Part shown: one piece after another, positions 44,159 through 52,968 of the stretch
How the letters are laid out: every line of letters begins with the position of its first letter
Position numbering within the stretch: the stretch's first letter is position 1
From: Acidobacteriota bacterium
Lineage (GTDB): Bacteria; Acidobacteriota; Vicinamibacteria; Vicinamibacterales; Vicinamibacteraceae
DNA: 64,000 nucleotides
NCBI GenBank assembly: GCA_020845575.1
Contig: JADLFL010000067.1
Coordinates: 1-64,000, forward strand
Reading direction: 5' to 3'
Made by a program: the position numbers and the translations under genes
The notes under the pieces: model-generated
Told to the model about the DNA's origin: nothing
What the model saw: the letters and a program-made list of their open reading frames with translations, nothing else
Databases searched by the model: none

Positions 44159-44602
44159 ATGGCACCGAACATCCTGTCCTCTCTCAGGAATCAGTTGTCG
44201 GGCGAGGCGCCCCCGCACCTGCACGAGGGGCACGGAACGTCGCGCGCCGTCGACACCACGACGTGGTTCTCGTTGGACAGGATCGAGCTCGATACGGCAT
44301 CGCCCACGCTGCGTGCGAGCTCGAACGATCAACTCGATGCGATCGCCGCGATTCCGAACGCATCTCCGAGCGTGTCGCTGAAGATCGGCGGCGACATCGA
44401 CAACGGGGGCGACGAGACGCTCAACAAGGCGCTGTCGGCTTCGCGCGCGGACAACACGAAGCAGGCGCTGGTGACGCGCGGCATCGCGACGTCACGTCTC
44501 GACGCCGACGGCTCCGGCAAGGAACACCCTGTCGCGAGTAACGACACCGAAGACGGACGTCAGCACAATCGGCGGCTCGACGTGCGCGTGACAGCCACGT
44601 AG
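44159..44602 (+). CDS. OmpA-like peptidoglycan-binding domain protein, probably truncated
   Basis: A 147-residue protein with an OmpA C-terminal-type domain: FSLDRIELDTASPTLRASS, IGGDIDNGGDETLNKALSASRADNTKQAL split across about 80-110, LDADGSGKEHPV and NRRLDVRV. The first 15 residues (APNILSSLRNQLSG) look like the start of a DUF937-type protein, which in relatives is followed by a long helical region and a membrane helix before the OmpA domain. Here both are missing and there is no signal peptide. It is either an internal-deletion product or a cytoplasmic version. The domain usually binds diaminopimelate in peptidoglycan. Confidence 0.65.
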   Translation: MAPNILSSLRNQLSGEAPPHLHEGHGTSRAVDTTTWFSLDRIELDTASPTLRASSNDQLDAIAAIPNASPSVSLKIGGDIDNGGDETLNKALSASRADNTKQALVTRGIATSRLDADGSGKEHPVASNDTEDGRQHNRRLDVRVTAT

Positions 44603-44620
44603 CCTGCTCTTCGGTTGGCC

Positions 44621-45103
44621 ATGCCGCGCGACGTCACACCTCCAGACCCGTACGCGTACGGTCTTGCCGCACTCGGACGCCGGGAACTGACCGAGCGGCA
44701 ACTCCGCACGCGACTCGCGCGGCGGGGATGCGAGCCGGGCGCCGTCGACGCGGCGCTGACGCGGTTGCGGCGCGAAGGCCTGCTGGACGACGTGCGCGCG
44801 GCGCGCGCGTTCGCGAGGACGGAGGCCCGCATCAAGCATCGCGGGCCGATCCGCATCAGGCGGACGCTCGAGACGATGGGGCTCGATCGCGAGCAGGCCC
44901 GGCAGGCGACCGATGAGGGCTTCGAGGAGCGTCCGGTGTCGGAAGCCCTCGAGTACGCGCTCGCGCGCCGGTTGCGCGGTCCCGTCACCGATGGCAGACA
45001 CGCCCGGCGTCTCGTCGGATATCTCGTCCGACAGGGGTTCGAACTCTCGGACGCCGTCGCGGCCGTCAGGCGCGCGTCGGGTGGCTCGAACCTCGAGCCG
45101 TAA
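44621..45103 (+). CDS. recX: Regulatory protein RecX
   Basis: RecX inhibits RecA filament growth and recombinase activity. The 160-residue protein consists of three-helix RecX repeats: YAYGLAALGRRELTERQLRTRL, AVDAALTRLRREGLLDDVRAARAF and RRLVGYLVRQGFELSDAVAAV. ATG at 44621 is used; the frame opens at a TTG 6 nt earlier. It is not next to recA in this window. It is convergent with the CBM9-like gene, 8 nt apart. Confidence 0.88.
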   Translation: MPRDVTPPDPYAYGLAALGRRELTERQLRTRLARRGCEPGAVDAALTRLRREGLLDDVRAARAFARTEARIKHRGPIRIRRTLETMGLDREQARQATDEGFEERPVSEALEYALARRLRGPVTDGRHARRLVGYLVRQGFELSDAVAAVRRASGGSNLEP

Positions 45104-45111
45104 TGCAGGAC

Positions 45112-45894
45112 TTACTCGACGAAGATGAACTTCCGGAACGCCGCAGGCACGTGGAAGCTCGGTGAGCCCGTCGGCGACCAGGCGTTCGTGAGTGCGCCGT
45201 CTGTCGGACGCGCGGGACCGTTGGGACGTTCGATGCGAAACGCATTGAAGCCCCACGCGTCGCCGGGCGCCGGAGGCAACGCGACGCTCTGAGGCAGCGG
45301 CAGCGACCGGAACCCCTGCCACGGGGCGAAGGCCGTCGCAATCCACCGAAGCGGCTGGCCCTTGGCACCCTTCTCGTGCCTGACCGACGTCTCGAGCCCC
45401 TCGTGGTTCCATGTGAGGTCGCTCGTCACCTTCGGGAACGGCGCCACCATGCGCACGTCGCACACCACATTGGTGGGGCTGATTTCGAGTTCCCAGTAGT
45501 CCTTCCCCGCCCAGGCAGGATCCAGGAAGATCTCGACGACTTCCTCATCCCACAGGTGGTCGTCGCGCCTGGTCATCGTGGCCCACGGGGCCGGGTCGTC
45601 GGCGTCCCAGCGGAGGTAGAGGCCTTCCGGTGCCCACAGCGCACGAAGCCGCGTCTCGTATGGCGACGCGCCCCACGCCAGCACCGCCGCGCCCTTCCAC
45701 GCCCCATCGTCTGCCGCGAGCAGGGCGGCACGCGTGGTGCCCGGTGTCACCTTGCGCACGCTGTAGCTCGCATCGACAGGCTGCGGTGCCTGCGCCGGCC
45801 GTGCGGTCGCCGGGGCCGCTGATCGAACCTGCGCGAAAGCCGGAGCCGAAAGAACGAGGAGAGCGCCACACCCGAGCACGAACCGTCGAAGCAT
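45112..45894 (-). CDS. Exported carbohydrate-binding (CBM9-like) protein
   Basis: A 260-residue secreted protein. ATG at 45894 opens a signal peptide (LRRFVLGCGALLVLSAPAFAQ); the frame extends upstream into repeat DNA. The body resembles family 9 carbohydrate-binding modules: WAPEGLYLRWDADDPAPWA, LWDEEVVEIFLDPAWAG, YWELEISPTNVVCDVRM, WIATAFAPWQGF and GFNAFRIERP. Such stand-alone modules are common in Acidobacteriota and may bind sugars or haem-like ligands at the surface. TATACT lies 7 nt before the ATG. Confidence 0.8.
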   Translation of the reverse strand: MLRRFVLGCGALLVLSAPAFAQVRSAAPATARPAQAPQPVDASYSVRKVTPGTTRAALLAADDGAWKGAAVLAWGASPYETRLRALWAPEGLYLRWDADDPAPWATMTRRDDHLWDEEVVEIFLDPAWAGKDYWELEISPTNVVCDVRMVAPFPKVTSDLTWNHEGLETSVRHEKGAKGQPLRWIATAFAPWQGFRSLPLPQSVALPPAPGDAWGFNAFRIERPNGPARPTDGALTNAWSPTGSPSFHVPAAFRKFIFVE

Positions 45895-45901
45895 GCCGCC
45901 G

Positions 45902-45907
45902 AGTATA
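45902..45907 (-). promoter_or_regulatory. TATACT -10 box for the CBM9-like gene
   Basis: On the minus strand TATACT is followed after only 7 nt by the ATG at 45894, so the predicted transcript would begin at or next to the start codon. Confidence 0.5.
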
Positions 45908-45961
45908 ACGGCCTGTGGTCCCGGACACGCTGCATCATGGGACTCGCGCCTTGCACCTTCC

Positions 45962-45996
45962 GCCATTCGCCATTCGGCATTCGTCATTCGGCATTC
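45962..45996. repeat. Five tandem GNCATTC heptamers
   Basis: Units GCCATTC, GCCATTC, GGCATTC, GTCATTC and GGCATTC follow each other without spacing. They lie 6 nt beyond the end of the NatB gene and upstream of the CBM9-like gene. Confidence 0.9.
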
Positions 45997-46002
45997 CGTC
46001 GT

Positions 46003-47301
46003 TCACCGCGCGCCGATCCAGCGGGCCATCTCGCGGTACGACGCGGTCTTGCCCTGCATCAGGAGCCCGACGCGCAGGATGCGCCCGGCCGCCCAGACGA
46101 TGGCAATCGTTGTCGCGACGGAACCGACGACGGCCAGCGCAAGCTGCCAGAGTGGCGGCCCGGGTGGCAGCGCGAGCCGCATCAGCATCAGGTACGGCGA
46201 CCAGAACGGGACGAGCGAGAAGCCCGTGGCGATGGCGCCGTCCGGGTTCTGCACCACCTGAATCCACACGAGCAGCGGCAGTATCGTCAGGATGATCGCG
46301 GGCGTCATCATGCCCTGCGCATCCTTGATCTCGCTGCACGCGGCACCGATCGCGATGAACAGCGAGCCGTAGAGCACCACGGCGATGACGAGAAACAGCG
46401 CGAACCACGGGAGTATGCCCCACGGGATCACGCCCATGTAGTCGACCTGCGCCAGCGCGACCAGGCCGCTGCCGAGATACACCGCCGCCAGCGTGAGCGT
46501 CACGGCCACGCTGCCGAGCAGCTTGCCGAGCATCAACTGGAATGCGCTGACCGACCCGAGCAGCACTTCGCTGATGCGGCTGGTCTTCTCCTCGATCACG
46601 CTGTTGAGCAGTTGCGGCGCGGAACTCATGACGAGGCCGAACAGCACGAACATCGCGATGGAGGGCACCAGGATCGCCCGCCCGACGTCCACGGTCGCCG
46701 CTTCGGCGACCGTGCCGTCGGGACCGCGCACCACGAGTTCGCGGCGTGTGAGAGGCAGGGGTGCGAGCAGACCGGTGGCCTGCGTGCGGTCCACGCCCAG
46801 CCGTTCCAGGCGTACGGTGCCGACGATGCGGCTCACTTCGCGCCGCAGCCAGTCGGGCAACGTCTGATACGTCGGGGTCTGACTGAAGTACCTGACGGCT
46901 CCGGCCTCCGCATCGCCCTGCAGCGCGGCGACGGGAATCTCGACGAACGCAAACAGCTCACCCTTGCGTACACGGTCCGACAGCGCCAGCCGCGCGGCGT
47001 CCTCCGGTTCGTTCGACGGCGCGACCACTTCTGGCGCAAAGTGAGGTCCCGTACGCCGGCCGGCGGGAGACGTCGCCTCCGTGTTGTGCGAACGCGTCGC
47101 TTCTACCAGCAGCGGAGCCACCACGCCCGTGCGATCGAGGATGGCGAACCGGCGCTCCGACGTGTCGCGCCGCGCCGTGACGGTCTGGATGGCGAACGCG
47201 AGCACCATCAGCAGCGGCACCGACAGCAGGCCGATCAGGAAGGCCTTGCTGCGAACGGCCTGCTCGAGCTCCGCGATGGCGATGATGAGGACCTTGCGCA
47301 T
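46003..47301 (-). CDS. ABC-2 type permease, NatB-like
   Basis: A 432-residue membrane partner of the ATPase gene just upstream (5 nt gap). It has an N-terminal helix (FLIGLLSVPLLMVLAFAI), an extracytoplasmic region of about 160 residues, then a cluster of five helices (VPSIAMFVLFGLVMSSAPQL with the following IEEKTSRISEVLLGS coupling motif, typical of NatB/ABC-2 proteins). NatAB systems export sodium or other small substrates; this one is better called an exporter of unknown cargo. ATG at 47301 matches the family N-terminus (RKVLIIAIAELEQAVRSKAF). Confidence 0.9.
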   Translation of the reverse strand: MRKVLIIAIAELEQAVRSKAFLIGLLSVPLLMVLAFAIQTVTARRDTSERRFAILDRTGVVAPLLVEATRSHNTEATSPAGRRTGPHFAPEVVAPSNEPEDAARLALSDRVRKGELFAFVEIPVAALQGDAEAGAVRYFSQTPTYQTLPDWLRREVSRIVGTVRLERLGVDRTQATGLLAPLPLTRRELVVRGPDGTVAEAATVDVGRAILVPSIAMFVLFGLVMSSAPQLLNSVIEEKTSRISEVLLGSVSAFQLMLGKLLGSVAVTLTLAAVYLGSGLVALAQVDYMGVIPWGILPWFALFLVIAVVLYGSLFIAIGAACSEIKDAQGMMTPAIILTILPLLVWIQVVQNPDGAIATGFSLVPFWSPYLMLMRLALPPGPPLWQLALAVVGSVATTIAIVWAAGRILRVGLLMQGKTASYREMARWIGAR

Positions 47302-47306
47302 GGCGA

Positions 47307-48230
47307 TCAGTTCTCCAGGCTCGACGAGTCCTCGTCCGCGGTGGGACGAGCGATGTCGACGAAGATGTCGTGCAGCGACGGCCGCGTGATCTCGAACCGC
47401 TGCACGTGCGTGCGCGCCACAAGCTGCGCCAGAAACTGCTGCGGGTCCATGGAGAGGCGTACCGACTGCACGTTGCCGTGATCGACGACGCCATCCACGC
47501 CCGGGATGGCGGTGAGGACCACGCGTCCTCCATCGGCCTGCACCAGGACCTCGTCGTGCCCGTACGTCGACTGGATATCGTCGAGCGATCCGTCGAGCAC
47601 CTTGCGTCCGCGGAAGATCATGCCGATGCGATCGCACAGGCGCTCGGCGACGGCCATGTCGTGCGTGCTGAAGAGAATCGTCGTGCCGCGCGCCTTCAGC
47701 TCGAGGACCGCGTCGCGCATCACGTCGCGGTTGACGGGATCCAGGCCCGAGAAGGGCTCGTCGAGGATCACCAGCGCCGGGCGCGCCACGACTGTCGCGA
47801 TGAACTGCACCTTCTGCGACATGCCCTTGGAGAGGGCCTGCACCTTCCTGTCGGCCACGTGCGACAACCCGAGACGTGCGAGCCAGTCGTCGGCCTCGCG
47901 CTGCACCTGATCCCGGCGACCGCCCTTGAGCTCGCCGTAGTACGTCAGCAGGCGGCGCACCGGCATCTGCTTGTAGAGTCCGCGCTCTTCGGGGAGGTAG
48001 CCGACCGTGTCACGCGCGGCCGAGGTGTCGCGACTGCCCAGCACCTCGACGGTCCCGCTGTCGGGCAGCAGGATGTTCATGATCATCCGCAGCGTCGTCG
48101 TCTTCCCCGACCCGTTGGGACCGATGAAGCCGTAGATCGCCCCCGGGGGCACCTCGAGCGACAGCGCGTCGACGGCAGTCGTCGAACCGAAGCGTTTGTA
48201 GACCGAGTCGAGCGCAATGGCAGGTCGCAT
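47307..48230 (-). CDS. ABC transporter ATP-binding protein, NatA-like
   Basis: A 307-residue ATPase: Walker A GPNGSGKTTT, signature LSKGMSQKVQ, Walker B LVILDEPFSGLDP, H-loop FSTHD. The C-terminal 90 residues are a DUF4162-type extension (VLVQADGGRVVLTAIPG). It is the first gene of the exporter operon, divergent from alaS with 45 nt between the start codons. An upstream frame through alaS on this strand is a shadow. Confidence 0.94.
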   Translation of the reverse strand: MRPAIALDSVYKRFGSTTAVDALSLEVPPGAIYGFIGPNGSGKTTTLRMIMNILLPDSGTVEVLGSRDTSAARDTVGYLPEERGLYKQMPVRRLLTYYGELKGGRRDQVQREADDWLARLGLSHVADRKVQALSKGMSQKVQFIATVVARPALVILDEPFSGLDPVNRDVMRDAVLELKARGTTILFSTHDMAVAERLCDRIGMIFRGRKVLDGSLDDIQSTYGHDEVLVQADGGRVVLTAIPGVDGVVDHGNVQSVRLSMDPQQFLAQLVARTHVQRFEITRPSLHDIFVDIARPTADEDSSSLEN

Positions 48231-48260
48231 GGCGAAAGCTCCGAATTGTATTCCCGGCCT

Positions 48261-48266
48261 TACAAT
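48261..48266 (+). promoter_or_regulatory. TACAAT -10 box for alaS
   Basis: TACAAT ends 9 nt before the alaS ATG, with no Shine-Dalgarno sequence between. The short spacing suggests a leaderless message. No strong -35 is seen. Confidence 0.45.
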
Positions 48267-48275
48267 GGTCTGCTT

Positions 48276-50924
48276 ATGCGTTCTCGCGAGATCCGCCGTG
48301 GGTTCCTCGACTATTTCGCGTCGCGCGGGCACAAGCCCGTGGCCAGTTCGTCGCTGGTGCCTGGCGACGATCCGACGTTGCTCTTCACCAACGCCGGGAT
48401 GAACCAGTTCAAGGACGTCTTCCTCGGCAAGGAGCGGCGCGACTACTCGCGCGCCACCACCGCGCAGAAGTGCATGCGCGTGAGCGGGAAACACAACGAC
48501 CTCGACAACGTGGGGCCGTCGCCACGCCACCATACGTTCTTCGAGATGCTGGGCAACTTCTCGTTCGGCGACTACTTCAAGGCCGACGCCATCCCCTTCG
48601 CCTGGACACTGCTTACGGACGTGTGGCACCTGCCGAAGGAACGCCTGCACGCGACGATCTTCCAGGGCGACGCCACAGTGCCGCGAGACGACGAGGCGTA
48701 CGCGCTCTGGCGGCAGTTCCTGCCCGCCGATCGCATCAGTGAGCTCGGCGCCGACGACAACTTCTGGCAGATGGGCGACACGGGCCCGTGCGGCAGGTGC
48801 TCCGAGATCTACTACGTGAAAGACGATGGTTCCATGATGGAGATCTGGAACAACGTCTTCATGGAGTTCGATCGTCAGCCGGGCGGCGCACTGGTGCCGC
48901 TGCCGGCTCCGTCCATCGACACGGGCATGGGCCTCGAACGCGTGACGGCGGTGCTCCAGGGCGTGGAGAGCAACTACGACACCGATCTGTTCCAGCCGCT
49001 GCTGCAGGACGTGGCGGCGATGTGCGGGCGCGCGTATGGCGCCGACGAAGCGTCCGGCACGTCGATGCGCGTCATCGCCGATCACATGCGCGCGTCGACG
49101 TTCCTCATCGCCGACGGCGTGATCCCGAGCAACGAGTGGCGCGGGTACGTGCTTCGCAAGATCATGCGTCGCGCGATGCGGCACGGCAAGAAGCTCGGCA
49201 TCAACGATCCCTTCATGCACGTGCTCGCCGATCGCGTGGTAGCCGAAATGGACGACGCGTACCCGGAACTCCGGACCAACCGCGACAGCGTCGTGAAGGT
49301 GATCCGCTCCGAGGAGGAGCGCTTCGACGCCGTGTTGACGGGCGGCCTCGGACGTCTGGAGCAGGTGCTCGATCGCACAGTAGCCGCCGGCAGCCAGGTG
49401 GTGGCGGGAGACGAGGTCTTCCGGCTCTACGACTCGCTGGGCCTGCCGCTCGACTTCATCGAGGACCTCGCGAGCGAGCGGCAGTTGACCGTCGACCGCG
49501 CGGGCTACGACGCCGCCATGGAGGCGCAGCGTGAACGGGCGCGGGCGGGCAGCCACTTCGAACTGACGCGCGCGCAGGGCTTCACGACGCGCGAGGCATC
49601 CACCTCCGCGGCCCTCGACAGCCTCGGCGATCGATTCGACGGCTACGACGCGACGGATGTCGATGGGGCCCACATCGTGGCGCTCTTCGACGACACGCGC
49701 ACCGAGGTGCCTGCGCTCGACGCCGGCGCGGCCGGTTTCGTCGTCCTCGATCGCACGCCGTTCTATGTGGAGAGCGGCGGACAGGTCTCCGATACGGGCA
49801 CGCTCACCGCGCACGACGGCGCGGCCGACGTGCAGGGCATGTCGCGCCTGTCTGCCGGTGGTCCGCGCGTGCATCACGTTGTGGTGTCGCGCGGCACGCT
49901 GCGGACCGGATCCCTCGTACAGGCGCGCGTCGATGCTGCGCGGCGCACCGCGATCCGCCGGAACCACACCGCAACGCACCTGCTCCACGCCGCCCTGCGA
50001 CAGACGCTGGGCACGCACGTGAAGCAGGCCGGCTCGCTCGTGGCGCCGGATCGACTCCGCTTCGACTTCGTACACACGGGCTCCATCTCCGCCGACGACC
50101 TCGCCGCCATCGAGCGCATCGTCAACGCAGAGGTGATGCGCAACACGGGTGTCGAGACGACGCTGCGAAAGACCGACGAGGCGATGGCGCTCGGTGCGAT
50201 GGCCCTGTTCGGCGAGAAGTACGGCGACACCGTGCGCGTGGTGAACGTTCCCGGGTTCAGCCTGGAACTCTGTGGCGGCACACACTGTCGCGCGACGGGC
50301 GACATCGGTCCGTTCACCATCGTCAGTGAAGGCGGTGTGGCGGCCGGCGTGCGTCGCGTCGAAGCCGTGACGGGCGAAGGCGCCGTGGCGCTGCTCCAGG
50401 ACGAGCGTCGGCAGTTGCAGGCCGTGTCGGCGGAGCTCCACGCGGCACCGGCGGACGCCGCCGACACGGCCGTGAAGCTCCAGGCCGAGGTCAAGCGACT
50501 CACCAAAGCCCTTCATGACGCCCGCGTGAAGGCGGCGCTGGGCACCGGCGGCGACGCGACGGGCGGTCAACAGACGCACGACGCGAGTGGCGTGAAGGTG
50601 GTGACGCGGCGGGTTGATGGCGTGGACCGCACGGCGCTGCGCGACCTGGCCGATCAGATCAAGGCGTCGCTCGGTTCCGGCGTCGTCGTGCTCGCGGCCG
50701 ACGCCGAGGGCAAGGTGAGCTTCGTGGTGTCGGTGACCAAGGACCTGACGGGCCGCGTCAAGGCGGGCGACCTGGTGAAGCGCCTCGGCCCGATCGTAGG
50801 AGGTGGCGGTGGTGGGCGCCCCGATTTCGCTGAGGCCGGCGGCAAGCAGCCGGAGCGGATCGACGACCTCCTCGCGGCCGCCCCGGGCGCCGTGAGCGAC
50901 ATCCTGAGCCAGACGACGAACTGA
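48276..50924 (+). CDS. alaS: Alanine--tRNA ligase
   Basis: The 882-residue class II synthetase charges tRNA-Ala and clears mischarged Ser and Gly. ATG at 48276 gives the standard N-terminus (REIRRGFLDYFASRGHKPV). The catalytic core shows FTNAGMNQFKDVFLG, SPRHHTFFEMLGNFSFGDYFK and DTGMGLERVTAVLQG. The editing domain has HTATHLLHAALRQTLG and the metal-binding Cys/His of ELCGGTHCRATGDIG. The C-terminal coiled-coil and C-Ala domain end with GGGGGRPDFAEAGG, a conserved feature. The protein is full length. Confidence 0.98.
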   Translation: MRSREIRRGFLDYFASRGHKPVASSSLVPGDDPTLLFTNAGMNQFKDVFLGKERRDYSRATTAQKCMRVSGKHNDLDNVGPSPRHHTFFEMLGNFSFGDYFKADAIPFAWTLLTDVWHLPKERLHATIFQGDATVPRDDEAYALWRQFLPADRISELGADDNFWQMGDTGPCGRCSEIYYVKDDGSMMEIWNNVFMEFDRQPGGALVPLPAPSIDTGMGLERVTAVLQGVESNYDTDLFQPLLQDVAAMCGRAYGADEASGTSMRVIADHMRASTFLIADGVIPSNEWRGYVLRKIMRRAMRHGKKLGINDPFMHVLADRVVAEMDDAYPELRTNRDSVVKVIRSEEERFDAVLTGGLGRLEQVLDRTVAAGSQVVAGDEVFRLYDSLGLPLDFIEDLASERQLTVDRAGYDAAMEAQRERARAGSHFELTRAQGFTTREASTSAALDSLGDRFDGYDATDVDGAHIVALFDDTRTEVPALDAGAAGFVVLDRTPFYVESGGQVSDTGTLTAHDGAADVQGMSRLSAGGPRVHHVVVSRGTLRTGSLVQARVDAARRTAIRRNHTATHLLHAALRQTLGTHVKQAGSLVAPDRLRFDFVHTGSISADDLAAIERIVNAEVMRNTGVETTLRKTDEAMALGAMALFGEKYGDTVRVVNVPGFSLELCGGTHCRATGDIGPFTIVSEGGVAAGVRRVEAVTGEGAVALLQDERRQLQAVSAELHAAPADAADTAVKLQAEVKRLTKALHDARVKAALGTGGDATGGQQTHDASGVKVVTRRVDGVDRTALRDLADQIKASLGSGVVVLAADAEGKVSFVVSVTKDLTGRVKAGDLVKRLGPIVGGGGGGRPDFAEAGGKQPERIDDLLAAAPGAVSDILSQTTN

Positions 50925-51057
50925 CAGGATTGTCGTTTCTGCGACGTCTCGCGCACGTCCGGATCGCGGTCCCTGCCAGATCGTCTGCGGACATGCGCGC
51001 ATTTCCGGGCCTTTCGCGCCGGATCGAGTCTTGCCTCTCCATGCCGATGTGGTGGGC

Positions 51058-51771
51058 ATGGTGTGTTCTCGCGCATGGGTGTCGTCGCTGGTCCTGGTCG
51101 CCGGGGTGAGTCTGGCGGCCTCCCCAGCATCGGCGCAGATCTTCGTGAGCCGCGACGCGGCCGGCACGATCGTCCTGTCCGATTCGCCGATGGCCGGCAC
51201 GACGGCCACCTATGCGGTCCGCGGATCGTCCATCAGGACCACGCGCGTGGAATCGGCAGGCACCCAATCGCTGTACGACGAAGTGATCGAGGCCGCCTCC
51301 GCTGAACATGGCGTCAGGCCGGAACTCGTTCGCGCCGTGATCCAGGTGGAATCGGCTTTCAACCCGCGTGCGCGTTCCCATGTGGGTGCGATGGGGTTGA
51401 TGCAGTTGATGCCCGGGACGGCCGCCGACCTCGGTGTGGACAACCCCTGGGATCCTGTCCAGAACATCCACGGGGGCGTGGCGTACCTCGGGTCGCTGAT
51501 CCGGACCTTCGGTGGCGACGAGGTGCTGGCACTCGCGGCGTACAACGCGGGGCCCGGCGCGGTGAACCGCTACGGCCAGAAGGTGCCGCCCTACCGCGAG
51601 ACGCAGGACTACGTCCGCAAGATCACCAACCGTACGACGGTGGGCTCGGCCCCTCGCGGCGGGAGTGGACGAGCCATTGTCTACAAGGTGCTGGAAGATG
51701 TGGACGGTCAGCTGCAGTGGCGCCTGACGGGCACGCGGCCCACGAGCGGTCGCTACGAGGTGGTGCGCTGA
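51058..51771 (+). CDS. Lytic transglycosylase, SLT family
   Basis: A 237-residue exported protein that cuts peptidoglycan glycan strands. The signal peptide (SLVLVAGVSLAASPASAQ) is followed by a short DUF4124-like segment (IFVSRDAAGTIVLSDSP), then a goose-lysozyme-like SLT domain. The catalytic Glu lies in VIQVESAFNPRARS, with GAMGLMQLMPGTAADLGV and ALAAYNAGPGAVNRYG. The start is ambiguous: ATG 51058 is used, TTG 51031 is upstream in frame. The 130 nt after alaS hold no other feature I can support. Confidence 0.92.
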   Translation: MVCSRAWVSSLVLVAGVSLAASPASAQIFVSRDAAGTIVLSDSPMAGTTATYAVRGSSIRTTRVESAGTQSLYDEVIEAASAEHGVRPELVRAVIQVESAFNPRARSHVGAMGLMQLMPGTAADLGVDNPWDPVQNIHGGVAYLGSLIRTFGGDEVLALAAYNAGPGAVNRYGQKVPPYRETQDYVRKITNRTTVGSAPRGGSGRAIVYKVLEDVDGQLQWRLTGTRPTSGRYEVVR

Positions 51772-51774
51772 CGG

Positions 51775-52293
51775 TCAGGTCGTGCGGCGAGCGTTGAGGG
51801 CGTCGCGAAATTCAAGGCGCAGGGCCATCACATCCGCCCGATCGAGCCGCAGCGCGTTGGCGATGCGGCTGATTTCCGTATCCTCGACCGTGGCGATGCC
51901 GTGCTGCGCGGACACGGTGAACAGTGCGCGCAAGAGCTGACGCTTCTCGTCGAGCGAGGCCAGCGCCTCGAACTCCCGCGCGACCTGATAATCCTCCGCC
52001 GCGCCATGGCTGGATGTGGCCGCTATGGCCAGGTGTACCAGCCGCGCGGCCTGCTCGGGGGTCACGTCCTCTTCCGCCGCCAGTCGCACCTCCATCACCG
52101 CACGTTCCTCATCGGTCACGTGGTGATCGGCGAACGCCACCCGTCCGAGCAGATACGCGAACCCGGCCAGCAGGCGCGCGCGCTCGGGCGGCAGCCCCTT
52201 CAGCGCCGCCGCAATCTCCGAGACGGTCTCCGTCTCATGCCTGGCATCGTCTCCTCCGCCAAGCCCCAGACTGCGGAACAGTGTGGACAGCAT
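51775..52293 (-). CDS. TerB-like (DjlA N-domain-like) cytoplasmic protein
   Basis: A 172-residue protein of the TerB superfamily, an all-helical fold. Segments are FAYLLGRVAFADHHVTDEERAVM split over about 43-65, VHLAIAATSSHG, LLRALFTVSAQHGIATVEDTEISRIANAL split over about 115-145. The acidic residue after the first helix (ADHHVTDEE) is the usual metal-binding site. Stand-alone TerB domains are common and do not imply tellurite resistance. The start shares one base with the stop of the membrane protein upstream. Confidence 0.8.
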   Translation of the reverse strand: MLSTLFRSLGLGGGDDARHETETVSEIAAALKGLPPERARLLAGFAYLLGRVAFADHHVTDEERAVMEVRLAAEEDVTPEQAARLVHLAIAATSSHGAAEDYQVAREFEALASLDEKRQLLRALFTVSAQHGIATVEDTEISRIANALRLDRADVMALRLEFRDALNARRTT

Positions 52294-52637
52294 CAGCGCT
52301 TCGACGCGAACACGCCGCCGAGCACCCAGCTCACGACGCTGACGAGCAGGGCTCCGAGGACCGCGCTGCCGAAGCCCGCCACGTCGAATCCGGGCGTGAC
52401 GGCCGCCGCCAGCCCGAACGCCAGGCCGTTGACGACGAGGTAGAACAGCCCCAGCGTCAGGATGGTGATCGGGAGCGTGAGGATGGTGAGCACCGGTCGT
52501 ACCAGCGCATTGACCAATCCGAGCACCAACGCAGCCACGACCAGCGCCGACACCGATCGCACCGTGACACCCGGCACGAGATACGCCGTCACCCAGAGCG
52601 ACGCCGCCACGATGGCCCAATGCAGGAGGAAGCCCAT
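52293..52637 (-). CDS. Small four-helix membrane protein (phage holin IV superfamily, PF04020-like)
   Basis: A 114-residue inner-membrane protein with four hydrophobic helices: LLHWAIVAASLWVTAYLVPG, ALVVAALVLGLVNALVRPVL, ILTLGLFYLVVNGLAFGLAA and FGSAVLGALLVSVVSWVLGG. The LVNALVRPVLTILTLPI motif is diagnostic of this family. Despite its name the family is chromosomal in many bacteria and of unknown role. No phage genes are nearby. Confidence 0.9.
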   Translation of the reverse strand: MGFLLHWAIVAASLWVTAYLVPGVTVRSVSALVVAALVLGLVNALVRPVLTILTLPITILTLGLFYLVVNGLAFGLAAAVTPGFDVAGFGSAVLGALLVSVVSWVLGGVFASKR

Positions 52638-52752
52638 AGGGAACTACGCTATCACGGCCGGCAATCCACCTTCGCGCTGCGCGCTACGTGGACAGGCCGG
52701 CAACTCGGTAAGGGATGCCGCCAGGTCGGGCCTGGCCGATTGCGGGTGAAGA

Positions 52753-52968
52753 GTGAAAGGCGTGACCTTCACCATCGAACTCGAGCGGGAAGACGACGGA
52801 CGCTGGCTCGCCGAGGTACCGGCTCTGCCCGGCGTGCTTTGCTATGGCACCAGCCGCGATGAGGCCGTCGCCCGGGTGCAGGCCCTCGCGCTCCGGGTGA
52901 TCGCCGAGCGTCTCGAACTTCGCGAGACGCCGTCTGACTTCCTGAACGTCACCTTCAACGCCGCGTGA
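52753..52968 (+). CDS. hicB: HicB-like antitoxin
   Basis: A 71-residue protein with the HicB partial RNase-H-like fold: FTIELEREDDGRWLAEVPALPGV followed by YGTSRDEAVARVQALALRVIAERL. It starts with GTG at 52753 (another GTG lies 9 nt later). The C-terminal DNA-binding part is missing, as in the short HicB class. Its stop overlaps the GTG of the toxin gene (GTGA, 52965-52968). It would block the HicA active site. Confidence 0.85.
   Translation: MKGVTFTIELEREDDGRWLAEVPALPGVLCYGTSRDEAVARVQALALRVIAERLELRETPSDFLNVTFNAA

Noticed and set aside
45962..45996. CRISPR array from tandem repeats
   Set aside because: The units are 7 bp and directly adjacent without spacers, and no cas gene is nearby.
47307..51209. 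1300-codon minus-strand frame running through alaS
   Set aside because: Only its 3' 307 codons (the ABC ATPase) are homologous to anything. The rest is the shadow of alaS in GC-rich DNA; its His/Arg/Val-rich composition is typical of antisense frames.
51775..52293. Tellurite resistance operon
   Set aside because: A single TerB-type domain without TerC, TerD or TerZ does not indicate tellurite resistance.
52293..52637. Prophage remnant suggested by the 'holin' family name
   Set aside because: No other phage gene is present, and PF04020-type proteins are ordinary chromosomal genes in many bacteria.
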